From contig JAKUNM010000011.1 of assembly GCA_022451865.1 (NCBI GenBank), positions 1 through 34,805 on the forward strand: a stretch of DNA of 34,805 nt, written 5' to 3'. Below are positions 1-7,845 of the stretch, piece by piece. This DNA is from Dehalococcoidia bacterium. GTDB lineage: Bacteria > Chloroflexota > Dehalococcoidia > UBA2979. The first letter of the stretch is position 1, and every line of letters starts with the position of its first letter. The notes below the pieces were generated by a model, which worked only from the letters and a program-made list of their open reading frames with translations, had not been told where the DNA came from and searched no databases. Made by a program: the position numbers and the translations under genes.

Positions 1-1298
1 TCACCATCTATTGCTGTTATGAATTCTTCAGCTGCGGGTCCAATACGTTGTGCTGCAACAGTCGAACCATCTGCCAACAAATCACCTATCCCTTGTTCAC
101 GCCTACCGATTTTGTGAAGTATATCTAAAACACTAGTAGCGTTTCCCCAAGTCAGTTCTATCCCATCAGTATCTTCTTTTGTAAGTAAGCCATTTTCATA
201 ACATTCTGTAGCAAAAGAGATGGTAGCTCCAGCAGAGATAGTGTCCAATCCATATTCATTACACCAATGATTGATGGCAATCATTGCATCAGTATTATTA
301 ACTCCGTTCATTACACCAAAAGCGCCTAAAGTTTCATACTCTGGTCTGTGTGTATGTTTAGGGAATGCAAATTCTCCACGATCGCTACCATCTACTGACT
401 CTGCACCACAAGCTACGGGGCAATGCCAACAGGCATATTTTTTCTCCATGCTTTCATTAAAATTTGGGCCGTTCATCCCTGACATATCCATTGTATCGAC
501 AAGGTTGATTATTCCAACGCCCCCCCAATTAAGTACAGGGGCGTCTCCATTGATTGCTGAATTGGCAGTTATTCCTGTGGTGCCAAAAGTTGTAAAAAAC
601 TCTTTTGATTTTTTATTGAACTCGCCAAGACTTTCTTTAACAGCAAGTATAACTTCTTTATTTTGTGCCATAATTTTTTGAGTAGGTTTCACTACAACAG
701 CCTTAAGTTTTTTTGAACCCATCACTGCGCCAACTCCAGATCGTGCAGCAAGCCTACCGCGCTCATTAGCTACTCCAGCCATAGTGCTAAGATTCTCACC
801 AGCAGGACCTATCAATGCGACACTAATTTTTTTTCCTAGTTCTTCCTTGAATTGGTCTTCAACTTCAATGGCTAGTCCACCCCAATAACTTGTTGCATCT
901 CGTAATTCAATAGTGTCATCATCAATATACAGATATACGGGATTTTCGGATTGACCACTAAAGAGAATTCCATCGTAACCTACGAATTTAAGCATGGGGC
1001 CAAAATCACCTCCACAATTGGCATCACCCCAACCACCATTTTTTGGAGATTTTGTGACAACTTGGAATCGTTGGCCAAATAAAGGTGTGCCAGTCATTAA
1101 GCCAGGAAAGAATCCGAGAATATTATCTGGACCAAGTGGATCTGCATCTGCAGGGATCCGCTCAAAAAGTAGACGTGCTCCAAGACCACTTCCCCCGAGT
1201 AGTTCTCTATAAGTATGTTCTTCTATTATTTCAGTTTCTATTTCCTTGGTTGTAAGATTTACATTGAGGATTCGACCATTGAACGCTATATTTTCCAT
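1..1298 (-). CDS. Aldehyde:ferredoxin oxidoreductase (AOR family), 3' end cut by the window
   Basis: Reverse-strand reading frame of 432 codons starting at ATG 1298 and running off the left edge without a stop. It begins MENIAFNGRILNVNLTTKEI, the typical AOR N-terminus, followed by GGSGLGARLLFERIP, the GxFPGLMTGTP region, and GVANERGRLAARSGVGAVMGSKKLKA, all strongly AOR-like. CWHCPVAC (around residue 290) supplies three Cys of the [4Fe-4S] site; the fourth lies in the missing C-terminal part. AOR enzymes are cytoplasmic tungsten/molybdenum bis-pyranopterin enzymes that oxidise aldehydes to acids with ferredoxin. A good ribosome site (AAAGGA) lies about 7 bases upstream. The gene is transcribed divergently from the CitE-like gene. 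moaA/moaC in this window could supply the cofactor (inference). Substrate and metal cannot be told from the sequence. Confidence 0.93.
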   Translation of the reverse strand, partial: MENIAFNGRILNVNLTTKEIETEIIEEHTYRELLGGSGLGARLLFERIPADADPLGPDNILGFFPGLMTGTPLFGQRFQVVTKSPKNGGWGDANCGGDFGPMLKFVGYDGILFSGQSENPVYLYIDDDTIELRDATSYWGGLAIEVEDQFKEELGKKISVALIGPAGENLSTMAGVANERGRLAARSGVGAVMGSKKLKAVVVKPTQKIMAQNKEVILAVKESLGEFNKKSKEFFTTFGTTGITANSAINGDAPVLNWGGVGIINLVDTMDMSGMNGPNFNESMEKKYACWHCPVACGAESVDGSDRGEFAFPKHTHRPEYETLGAFGVMNGVNNTDAMIAINHWCNEYGLDTISAGATISFATECYENGLLTKEDTDGIELTWGNATSVLDILHKIGRREQGIGDLLADGSTVAAQRIGPAAEEFITAIDG

Positions 1299-1343
1299 AA
1301 AAAATTCCTTTGAAATATTGTTTTCAAATACTAACATTTTCAG

Positions 1344-1353
1344 CACAATTGTG
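1344..1353. promoter_or_regulatory. 10-bp perfect palindrome in the AOR / CitE-like divergent region
   Basis: CACAATTGTG is a perfect palindrome. A TATAAT -10-like hexamer for the minus strand lies at 1363-1358, so the palindrome would cover or just follow the presumed AOR transcription start, a usual place for a repressor operator. No clear -35 accompanies that -10. The regulatory role is inference. Confidence 0.35.
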
Positions 1354-1381
1354 ATGGATTATAAAGCTTTTTTATAAATAT

Positions 1382-1408
1382 TTGTGATTTTTTAATTCAC
1401 GATATAAT
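1382..1408 (+). promoter_or_regulatory. Putative promoter of the CitE-like gene
   Basis: A perfect TATAAT lies at 1403-1408 with TTGTGA at 1382-1387. The spacer is 15 bases, shorter than the usual 17. A start of transcription near 1415 would leave a leader of under 20 bases that contains the AAGGTGG ribosome site (1415-1421) upstream of ATG 1432. Confidence 0.4.
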
Positions 1409-1431
1409 TTGTCCAAGGTGGTTAAAAATTT

Positions 1432-2136
1432 ATGTTTTCGATTCGTAGTGTTTTGTCAATTTCTGGTTCTAATGCTGAAAGTATTAATAAAGCGATTCAT
1501 TCTGATGCTGATGTAATATTGGTTGATTTGAATAATGATGTACTTGATGGCTATCTGAGTAATGATTTAAGTTCGGCTCTAAAATCTATCTTTGATTTAA
1601 ATCGACCTTTATTGTTAAGAATAAATGTTAATAATTTGACTTATTTAACTGATAGTTTTGCGAGTGTTTGTTTCGATTATTTTGTGGGGTTAGTTGTAGA
1701 AGGTATCGAAGTTCCTCAAGATGTTCGTGATATAGATGTTGCCTTGAGAAAATATGAAGGAACACTGAATTTACAGCCAGGAGTTATAATTTTATTCCCT
1801 GAGATTAGTTCAGTTGAAGGTCTAACCGCTATAGACAATATCTTGGATTCTGTTGATCGGATCGGAGCAATGTTTATCAATCGTAAGCAGATAGCATCTG
1901 ATTTTGGGCGTAAGCAAAATCTTTCAGTTCTGAACGAATATATTTTATCTCGTGCAGCAGTTGAGACTCGTGCTAAAAGAATTCCTTGGGTCTTGGCAGA
2001 ATATGATAAAAACATTCAATCGGAACTAATCTCAATTTCTTACAATGCAGATGCTTTGGGTGTAGTTGTAACTTCTGAAGCACAAGTACCAGGTATTAAC
2101 TCGCTTTTTACACCTAGTACTTCTGAAGTTGAGTAA
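1432..2136 (+). CDS. Degenerate HpcH/HpaI aldolase / citrate lyase beta (CitE)-like protein
   Basis: A 234-residue protein. The N-terminus RSVLSISGSNAESINKAI and VILVDLNNDV match the CitE-family opening (RSVLxVPGSN, ADAVILDLEDAV), RIN at 63-65 matches the conserved Arg strand, and INSLFTPSTSEV near the end matches the CitE C-terminus. The family cleaves C-C bonds in acyl-CoA or keto acids using Mg2+. Here the LPKVES segment reads VVEGIEVPQ, and the segment that normally reads FGxEDLAADLG reads INRKQIASDFG (149-159), so the Asp usually involved in metal binding is absent. It is shorter than typical CitE (about 270-300 residues). It is therefore likely an inactive or repurposed paralogue. SD AAGGTGG is 10 bases from the ATG. 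Family assignment is fairly sure; function unknown. Confidence 0.75.
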   Translation: MFSIRSVLSISGSNAESINKAIHSDADVILVDLNNDVLDGYLSNDLSSALKSIFDLNRPLLLRINVNNLTYLTDSFASVCFDYFVGLVVEGIEVPQDVRDIDVALRKYEGTLNLQPGVIILFPEISSVEGLTAIDNILDSVDRIGAMFINRKQIASDFGRKQNLSVLNEYILSRAAVETRAKRIPWVLAEYDKNIQSELISISYNADALGVVVTSEAQVPGINSLFTPSTSEVE

Positions 2137-2160
2137 GCAAAAAGATTGTAAATAAGTCTG

Positions 2161-2204
2161 AAAACTTGCAAAATCAGCAAGGTTCCATACTGCATGCAAG
2201 TTTT
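2161..2204. repeat. Inverted repeat upstream of purA (terminator- or leader-like)
   Basis: Perfect 10-bp arms, AAAACTTGCA at 2161-2170 and TGCAAGTTTT at 2195-2204, enclose 24 bases. The site lies between the CitE-like gene (stop 2136) and purA. The 3' arm ends in four T then AACTT, so it would be only a weak intrinsic terminator. A second small hairpin (TGCCT-GAAC-AGGCA) is at 2242-2255. The rest of 2137-2318 shows no recognisable riboswitch or tRNA. Confidence 0.45.
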
Positions 2205-2318
2205 AACTTAGGCGAGATAGCATTAAGAAGGGCTTATTGGTTGCCTGAACAGGCATGATCGGTATCGAAAAGAAAGAAAATGTAGTTTGTATTAGTCTAA
2301 TACATTTAAGGAATGAAT

Positions 2319-3638
2319 ATGCCAGCAGTAGTGATAATAGGTGGACAGTGGGGCGATGAAGGTAAGGGAAGAGTCGTTGATTTCCATGCACGTTATTGTT
2401 CTTTAATTGCTCGCTATTCTGCTGGCACAAATGCTGGCCATACAGTTATCAATGATCTAGGTAAGTTCGCTCTGCATCTTGTTCCAGCTGGGATATTTTA
2501 CGGCGATAAAACTTGTTTGATAGGTAATGGTGTTGTAATTGACCCCGAAAAACTCTTGAACGAAATTGCAATGTTAAGTGAGCGCGGTGTAGATACCTCG
2601 AACCTATTAATTAGCGATCGTGCTCATGTAATTATGCCATGGCATCAAGTTATAGATAGTGCTGATGAAGAATTAAGGGGTTCGCAGGCTATTGGAACTA
2701 CTGGTACAGGCACGGGTCCTGCATTCCATGACAAAGTTTCAAGGATTGGCATTAGAGTAGCGGATCTTATTAATAAAGATAAATTCCCGGAACGCCTTGA
2801 AGAAGTGCTTAACTATAAAAATAAAGTTATTGAGAAACTTTACGATCGTGAAAGCCTAGATTTTACATCTATCTTAAAACAATATTCTGACCTTGCTGAT
2901 AGGTTGAAGCCGTATGTAGCAGATACTACTTCTGTTGTTCAAGAATCTCATGAACGGGACGAAATGATTTTACTTGAGGGTGCACAGGGATCATTATTAG
3001 ATCTCGATTCAGGTACATATCCATACGTAACTTCTTCGGTTCCAGCTTCTGTTGCTGCAGGTGCTGCTATTGGTATTGGATTAGGTCCTACGGCGATAGA
3101 ACGTGTTGTTGGAGTTTACAAAGCGTATCAAACTCGAGTTGGTCATGGAGCTATGCCGACAGAATTATTTGATGAAAATGCTGAGAAATTACGTGAAGGT
3201 GGAGGTGGAGTGCCTGGAACGAGCGAATATGGTACTACAACTGGTCGTGCGCGGAGATGTGGTTGGTTTGATGGTGTGCTTGCTGGCTACACGTCAAGAT
3301 TAAATGGTGTTACATCTGTTGCATTAACTCGTTTGGATTCTTTAACTGGATTTTCTAGTGTAAAGATATGCGTCGCATATGAACTAAATGGTAAACGTGT
3401 TACTACTTTGCCTGCAGCGATAGACGCAGCATCAAATTTAATTCCTATTTATGAAGAAATGCCTGGTTGGTCGGAAGATGTTTCAGGTGTAAGAAATATA
3501 AATGATTTGCCAAAAGAGGCTCTACAGTATGTCCGACGAATAGAGCAATTGATTGGTGCGCCGATAGACATGATTTCTGTCGGACCAGAACGTGATCAAG
3601 CAATAGTTACTAGAGATATATTCGGTGGCAATCTTTAA
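2319..3638 (+). CDS. purA: Adenylosuccinate synthetase
   Basis: Joins IMP and aspartate using GTP to give adenylosuccinate, the first step from IMP to AMP, in the cytoplasm. The N-terminal GGQWGDEGKG phosphate loop, NAGHTV, the LEGAQGSLLDLDSGTYPYVTSS segment and TTTGRARRCGWFD are PurA signatures. Two in-frame ATGs exist (2313 and 2319); AAGGAA at 2308-2313 overlaps the first and sits at a sensible distance from the second, so I start at 2319 (439 residues), giving MPAVVIIGG. The segment GTTGTGTGPAFHDK has Thr where most family members have Arg (GTTGRGIGPA); DKVSR just after keeps its Arg. Probably transcribed on its own or with the membrane protein 17 bases downstream. Identification is certain. 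Confidence 0.97.
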   Translation: MPAVVIIGGQWGDEGKGRVVDFHARYCSLIARYSAGTNAGHTVINDLGKFALHLVPAGIFYGDKTCLIGNGVVIDPEKLLNEIAMLSERGVDTSNLLISDRAHVIMPWHQVIDSADEELRGSQAIGTTGTGTGPAFHDKVSRIGIRVADLINKDKFPERLEEVLNYKNKVIEKLYDRESLDFTSILKQYSDLADRLKPYVADTTSVVQESHERDEMILLEGAQGSLLDLDSGTYPYVTSSVPASVAAGAAIGIGLGPTAIERVVGVYKAYQTRVGHGAMPTELFDENAEKLREGGGGVPGTSEYGTTTGRARRCGWFDGVLAGYTSRLNGVTSVALTRLDSLTGFSSVKICVAYELNGKRVTTLPAAIDAASNLIPIYEEMPGWSEDVSGVRNINDLPKEALQYVRRIEQLIGAPIDMISVGPERDQAIVTRDIFGGNL

Positions 3639-3655
3639 ATAACTAGGAGACCTAA

Positions 3656-4168
3656 ATGGAAAATTTGGTGCTATTTTTGCATGTTGCGGCTGCAGCTATT
3701 TTTGTAGGACCTCAGCTAGTTTTATTTTTTGCAGTTATGCCAGCAACATGGTTGATCGATGATGAGCGATTGCGCCGTGACGTTACTCTAATAATTTCAA
3801 AACGTTTTGGGAAAATAGCTGCATTTGCCTTATTGATTTTGTTGATAACAGGGTTATACCAATTCTATTTTATAGTGCCTGATACAGTATCAAGTGATAT
3901 AGGAAATTATAATTTTGGTCGTATATTCATGTTGAAGATGACATTATTTGTAGTAGTTCTTGGGCTAGTACTTTTTCATATAATTTTAGGTAAAAAGATT
4001 GGTAAGTTAGTCGATGCCTTAGTTGAAGGTGAAGATAATAGTTTTGAATTGGCTGATGCAAGACGAAAATCTTTTATTTGGTCAGCAGTACTATTGTTCA
4101 TTTCTTTTTGTATTCTTGCACTTGGTGTTTTGTTAGGCAATCCTCAATTTTCATATGTTATAAGCTAA
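3656..4168 (+). CDS. Four-helix integral membrane protein (CopD/DUF2269-like)
   Basis: A 170-residue protein with four predicted membrane segments at about 5-29, 53-74, 90-111 and 139-161. The first helix starts LFLHVAAAAIFVGP, and its His in helix 1 followed by a Gly-Pro turn recalls small CopD- or DUF2269-type membrane proteins, some of which bind haem or metals. I cannot tell it from other four-helix families by eye. Short charged loops (IDDERLRRD near 34-42, DALVEGEDN near 120-128) separate the helices. TAGGAG lies 7-8 bases before the ATG. It follows purA by 17 bases and precedes the zinc-ribbon gene by about 25, so co-transcription is likely. Function unknown. Confidence 0.7.
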   Translation: MENLVLFLHVAAAAIFVGPQLVLFFAVMPATWLIDDERLRRDVTLIISKRFGKIAAFALLILLITGLYQFYFIVPDTVSSDIGNYNFGRIFMLKMTLFVVVLGLVLFHIILGKKIGKLVDALVEGEDNSFELADARRKSFIWSAVLLFISFCILALGVLLGNPQFSYVIS

Positions 4169-4193
4169 GTAAATTGTCGTGGAATATAGTTTT

Positions 4194-4763
4194 ATGGATA
4201 AAAAGCAGAATCAAATTTCCTTTCAAACAAATTCTGGTGAGAAAAAATATATACATAATTTCTCAATTGATGGATGTCCTTTATTTAGTGAAAGGCTCGA
4301 AGAACATTTGGTCGCTGTTAGCCGTGGCGAATCTCCCTCGACAGGTAGATTCTGTGGATTTTGTTTTACCCCCACTGGTCCCACAAGCGAGGTGTGTACG
4401 CATTGTCAGAATAATTTTAGATCGGAGAGAAAAACAGTAGAAGTTGTTCCATTAGTAATCACTGAGATTCTTAGAGAACAAAGGAAAATTGAAGCAAGGT
4501 TTGTAAATGGTTTTGCTTATTTGGGTGTATTACTTGCCGTTTTGGGCGGATTAGCTGTTGTATTAGGGATTCCTTATTTACGAGATCACTTGATACCTGC
4601 CACCATCGTATACGCACTAATTTTGCTAGTGGGTGTTAGGATTTTTGCAGGTGTTTTGGGTGGATATTTTGGTGATAACATAGGGTACAATCGTGCACGA
4701 AAAAAAACGGTTCATTCTTGGGAAGAACTTAAAACAACGATGAGAGAAAATTCACACAGGTAA
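4194..4763 (+). CDS. Zinc-ribbon protein with two membrane helices
   Basis: Unrecognised protein. The open frame begins with GTG at 4179, but the ATG at 4194 has GGAA at 4181-4184 with 9 bases of spacing, so I prefer 4194 (189 residues). CGFC and CTHC, about 14 residues apart, form a plausible four-Cys zinc ribbon in the N-terminal half. It is followed by a charged linker and two hydrophobic stretches (FAYLGVLLAVLGGLAVVLGI and IVYALILLVGVRIFAGVLGG) with a glycine-rich second helix. The C-terminus is basic (RARKK). The layout, soluble ribbon then a two-helix hairpin, suggests a membrane-anchored binding protein (inference). Its 3' end overlaps the convergent dapA by 12 bases. Confidence 0.7.
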   Translation: MDKKQNQISFQTNSGEKKYIHNFSIDGCPLFSERLEEHLVAVSRGESPSTGRFCGFCFTPTGPTSEVCTHCQNNFRSERKTVEVVPLVITEILREQRKIEARFVNGFAYLGVLLAVLGGLAVVLGIPYLRDHLIPATIVYALILLVGVRIFAGVLGGYFGDNIGYNRARKKTVHSWEELKTTMRENSHR

Positions 4764-5642
4764 ATCAATCTTTTGATTATTTAATTCGTTTTCAACGAGA
4801 AGGGCATTCTCGCTTGAAATTCGTATCAGTGGCATGCGAGTAGGCCCTATAGAAAAACCGACTCTCTCTAGTGCATATTTCAGAGGTGTGGGACTAGTTT
4901 CTGAAAAAAGAACATCACATAACGGCATAATTTTATCATTAATTTTTTCTGCTTCGTCTGTTGAACCAGTCAATTGTAAATCGATCATTTGACTAATTTG
5001 AGATCCGACTAAATGTGATGCTACTGAAACAATACCGACACCTCCAATTTGCATGATAGGTAGAGTGTCGGAATCATTCCCAGACCAGACATAAAAATTA
5101 TTGGGAGCTTGATCGATTATTGTTTTAATTTGATTTAGGTCACCACTTGCCTCTTTAATGCCAACAATATTGGGTATTTTTGCTAACTCTAATGTAGTTA
5201 TTGAATCCATATTAAGCGCAGTTCTTGAAGGAACGTTATATAAAAGACAAGGCAAAGATGTTGATTTTGCGATAGTGGTAAAATGCTCAATTAATCCTTG
5301 TTGTGTAGGCTTATTGTAAGCAGGTACGGTTAGTAATAAACCATCTAAACCTGCATTCTCTGCTTCTTGGCATAGTTTGATTGATTCTGCAGTATTGTTG
5401 TTGGTTGCACCGGCTATAACTGGTATTGATTTGCCGACGGCATTTTTTGTATTCTTCCAAATTGCAATTTGCTCAGCTGAGCTAAGAGTGGGGCTTTCTC
5501 CAGTTGTTCCTGTTGATACAATTGATTCTGTTCCGGACTGAACTAACTTCTGTGCTAATTTTTTTGTTATGTCAAAATCTATGTCACCATTAGGTTTCAT
5601 GGGTGTAGCCATTGCTGTTATTAAGCGTCCAAAATTATGCAT
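4752..5642 (-). CDS. dapA: 4-hydroxy-tetrahydrodipicolinate synthase
   Basis: Condenses pyruvate with aspartate semialdehyde, the first committed step of diaminopimelate/lysine synthesis. A 296-residue TIM barrel of normal length. Catalytic features are intact: GTTGES (Thr46/Thr47), YNVPSRT (Tyr135, Arg140) and GIKEASGD with the Schiff-base Lys163. The ATG at 5642 lies within the last codons of asd (8-base overlap, ATGCATAA), so the two are translationally coupled. Last gene of the dapB-asd-dapA run. An internal ATG at residue 11 (MATPMKP) is a possible shorter start but would remove the first strand. Confidence 0.97.
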   Translation of the reverse strand: MHNFGRLITAMATPMKPNGDIDFDITKKLAQKLVQSGTESIVSTGTTGESPTLSSAEQIAIWKNTKNAVGKSIPVIAGATNNNTAESIKLCQEAENAGLDGLLLTVPAYNKPTQQGLIEHFTTIAKSTSLPCLLYNVPSRTALNMDSITTLELAKIPNIVGIKEASGDLNQIKTIIDQAPNNFYVWSGNDSDTLPIMQIGGVGIVSVASHLVGSQISQMIDLQLTGSTDEAEKINDKIMPLCDVLFSETSPTPLKYALERVGFSIGPTRMPLIRISSENALLVENELNNQKIDLPV

Positions 5643-6660
5643 TGCTACCCCGTAACAAGTCGCGCGTCAGCAACTCTTCAGCAATCTGAAGAGCGTTGGT
5701 TGCCGCACCTTTACGAAGATTATCACTCACACACCAAAATACGATACCTCTATTATCCGCTACTGTTTCATCTCTGCGAAGCCTACCAATGTGTGTAAGA
5801 TCATTACCTTCGGCAGTTAAGGGTGTGGGGTATTCGTGTGGTGATTCACTTATAGAGATCCCCTCTTGTTTTGAAAGTGTAGAAAAAATTTCTTGAAGAT
5901 CGACGGAGTCCTGAAATTCGACATGTACAGTTTCTGCATGCCCTATCATTGTAGGCACACGAACACATGTTGCCGTGATTGGTAGATCTGGTAAGTGTAG
6001 AATTTTACGAGTTTCATTTCTCATTTTGAGTTCTTCTTTGGTGTAATTACCTTCATCAAATTCATCTACTTGAGGCAGTACATTCATTGCTATTTGTTGA
6101 GGATAAACGATTGGCTGAGGAATAATTTTCTCTTGCGTTAAAGCCTCAAGTTGACCTGTTAATTCCAACACAGCTGCAGTACCACTTCCTGTAACAGCTT
6201 GATAAGTCGAAGCGGTTACTTTGATGGGTTCTGATACAGATCGCATAGCGTGTAACGCTAGTGCGAGTGGAGTAGTTGTACAGTTCGGAATTGAAATTAT
6301 GCCTTCGTGCCAACTTAAGTCAGCCGCATTTACTTCTGGTATTACAAGGGGTACAGTCCTGTCCATGCGGAATGCAGAACCATCATCGATCATTACGGAT
6401 CCCATTTCCCTGATAAGAGGTCCCCATTCTTTTGAAGCTTCTGATGTTGCAGAGCAAAAAACAACATCTGAATCTGCAAGAGATGCCTTGCTTACCTCTT
6501 CAACGATAATATTTTTATTCTTAAATTTTAATGTTTTACCAGCAGATCTTGCAGTTGCAAGCAACTTTAGATCTCCTACAGGGAAGTTTCTTTCTTCTGC
6601 AACACGAAGAAAAACATCTCCTACTGCTCCAGTGGCTCCTATAATAGCTATATTTGGCAA
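5635..6660 (-). CDS. asd: Aspartate-semialdehyde dehydrogenase
   Basis: Reduces aspartyl phosphate to aspartate semialdehyde with NADPH and so supplies the DapA substrate. 341 residues. The nucleotide-binding GATGAVG is at residues 8-14, the catalytic Cys127 lies in SIPNCTTTPL, and the C-terminal half carries TCVRVPTMIGHAETVHVEF, the usual substrate-binding region. The start codon is TTG (6660) with GGGGA five bases upstream; no ATG gives a complete Rossmann strand. It lies 36 bases after dapB and overlaps dapA. No aspartate kinase is present in the window. Confidence 0.97.
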   Translation of the reverse strand: MPNIAIIGATGAVGDVFLRVAEERNFPVGDLKLLATARSAGKTLKFKNKNIIVEEVSKASLADSDVVFCSATSEASKEWGPLIREMGSVMIDDGSAFRMDRTVPLVIPEVNAADLSWHEGIISIPNCTTTPLALALHAMRSVSEPIKVTASTYQAVTGSGTAAVLELTGQLEALTQEKIIPQPIVYPQQIAMNVLPQVDEFDEGNYTKEELKMRNETRKILHLPDLPITATCVRVPTMIGHAETVHVEFQDSVDLQEIFSTLSKQEGISISESPHEYPTPLTAEGNDLTHIGRLRRDETVADNRGIVFWCVSDNLRKGAATNALQIAEELLTRDLLRGSNA

Positions 6661-6696
6661 GGTATTCCCCTTTTACTGGTCAATTAGAAACAATGC

Positions 6697-7473
6697 TTAT
6701 TTTAGTCCGAATAAAGAATCAAGACCATTAAAAAATACGTTATGTTTCATGACTTCTCGAACTGACATGATAACTCCAGGCATAAAGGAATCGAGGCCTG
6801 TTGAGTCATGCCGTAAACTAAAAGTTTGCCCCTCACTTCCAAAAATCACTTCTTGATGTGCAACTAGTCCAGGCAGTCTTATTGAATGGATCGATATACC
6901 ATTCAAAAGGCCCCCTCGAGTATTTTCTATATGAGTAATTTCGGGAGTATTGTTGATGAAATCACTGCCTCGGTAATCTCGCATTTTTTCAGCGGTGGTT
7001 AATGCCGTGCCACTAGGGGCATCTACTTTTTTATCATGATGCAATTCAATAATTTCTGCAGAATCGAAATATTTTGACGCTAATTGTGAAAAATACATAA
7101 GCATCACAGCTCCAATTGCAAAATTGGATGCAACGACGCCTCCTAGGTTTTTTTCCGACAATCCATTTTCAAGGTATCTAAGTGTTTTGGGTGTGATGCC
7201 ACTAGTGCCTATTACTGGACGTACATTATGATTTAGGACAGCGTCGACTAGTTTCGGCAACGCTTCAGTGTTTGTAAAGTCTACTACTACGTCTGGTTTA
7301 ACTAATTCAAAAAGCTGATCGGCGTCATTGTGTGAAGTTAATCCCTCGGGAATGTTAAAATTAATAGCTATTGGATCGAGTACACCAACTACTTCCATAT
7401 CATCAGCAGAAGCTATGGCACTATAAACGGTTGATCCCATTCTACCCGTTCCGCTAATTACGACACGTATCAT
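6697..7473 (-). CDS. dapB: 4-hydroxy-tetrahydrodipicolinate reductase
   Basis: Reduces the DapA product to tetrahydrodipicolinate with NAD(P)H. 258 residues. The N-terminal GTGRMGS (8-14) is the nucleotide-binding loop and ELHHDKKVDAPSGTA (143-157) is the DapB substrate signature with its His pair and Lys. GTSG near 89-92 and ASNFAIGAVM near 115-124 are also family-typical. A strong ribosome site, GGAGG, stands about six bases before ATG 7473. It is the first of three consecutive lysine-pathway genes (dapB, asd, dapA). Confidence 0.97.
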   Translation of the reverse strand: MIRVVISGTGRMGSTVYSAIASADDMEVVGVLDPIAINFNIPEGLTSHNDADQLFELVKPDVVVDFTNTEALPKLVDAVLNHNVRPVIGTSGITPKTLRYLENGLSEKNLGGVVASNFAIGAVMLMYFSQLASKYFDSAEIIELHHDKKVDAPSGTALTTAEKMRDYRGSDFINNTPEITHIENTRGGLLNGISIHSIRLPGLVAHQEVIFGSEGQTFSLRHDSTGLDSFMPGVIMSVREVMKHNVFFNGLDSLFGLK

Positions 7474-7508
7474 TTTTCCTCCAAACAGTAGGATAGTGGT
7501 AGTAATGA

Positions 7509-7814
7509 TTAATCATTTTCCTCATTTTCCTCATTTGAATCTTCAGCGAATACTCCGAATTCTTCTCCTTTCCAAACGGTGACTATAAAATCTTCTCTTT
7601 CAGGATCTGCGGACAATACTAATCGTTCATCGATCTCACCAATTAATTCTTCAATTGTATTATCATCCATTGAAGAATGTACGGATAACGTCGCGTGTGT
7701 TTTGCCTGAGGTAAAATGAATGTCTATTCGGCCTAACGAATACTCATTATTTTCTATTGTCCATTGTTCCGAATGAGAAGTGCGAGATTCACGTTCGAAG
7801 AAGTACTGACTCAT
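7509..7814 (-). CDS. Small acidic protein of unknown function
   Basis: A 101-residue protein I do not recognise. It looks like one small alpha/beta domain: YSLGRIDIHFTSGKTHATLSVH gives two strands, MDDNTIEELIGEIDERLV a helix, and EDFIVTVWKGEEFGVFAED a final strand pair. It ends in an acidic tail rich in Glu, Asn and Asp. There are no cysteines, signal peptide or membrane segment. AAGGAG lies seven bases before the ATG, so it is convincingly translated. It sits between proB (31 bases upstream) and dapB (35 bases downstream) in the same direction, so it probably belongs to that transcript. Confidence 0.75.
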   Translation of the reverse strand: MSQYFFERESRTSHSEQWTIENNEYSLGRIDIHFTSGKTHATLSVHSSMDDNTIEELIGEIDERLVLSADPEREDFIVTVWKGEEFGVFAEDSNEENEEND

Positions 7815-7845
7815 AGGAAACTCCTTAGTGATCAGGTAAAATCCA

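Noticed and set aside
271-681. Forward open frame of 136 codons
   Set aside because: It is antisense to the clear AOR frame, which has strong family motifs on the other strand.
994-1212. Forward open frame of 72 codons
   Set aside because: Also antisense to the AOR gene; Pro/Ser-rich translation typical of a shadow frame.
2205-2318. Possible tRNA or known riboswitch before purA
   Set aside because: No acceptor stem pairing, no GGTTCGAATC-like T loop, and no match to riboswitch cores I know.
6221-6856. Forward open frame of 211 codons
   Set aside because: Antisense to asd and the 3' part of dapB, both certain genes.
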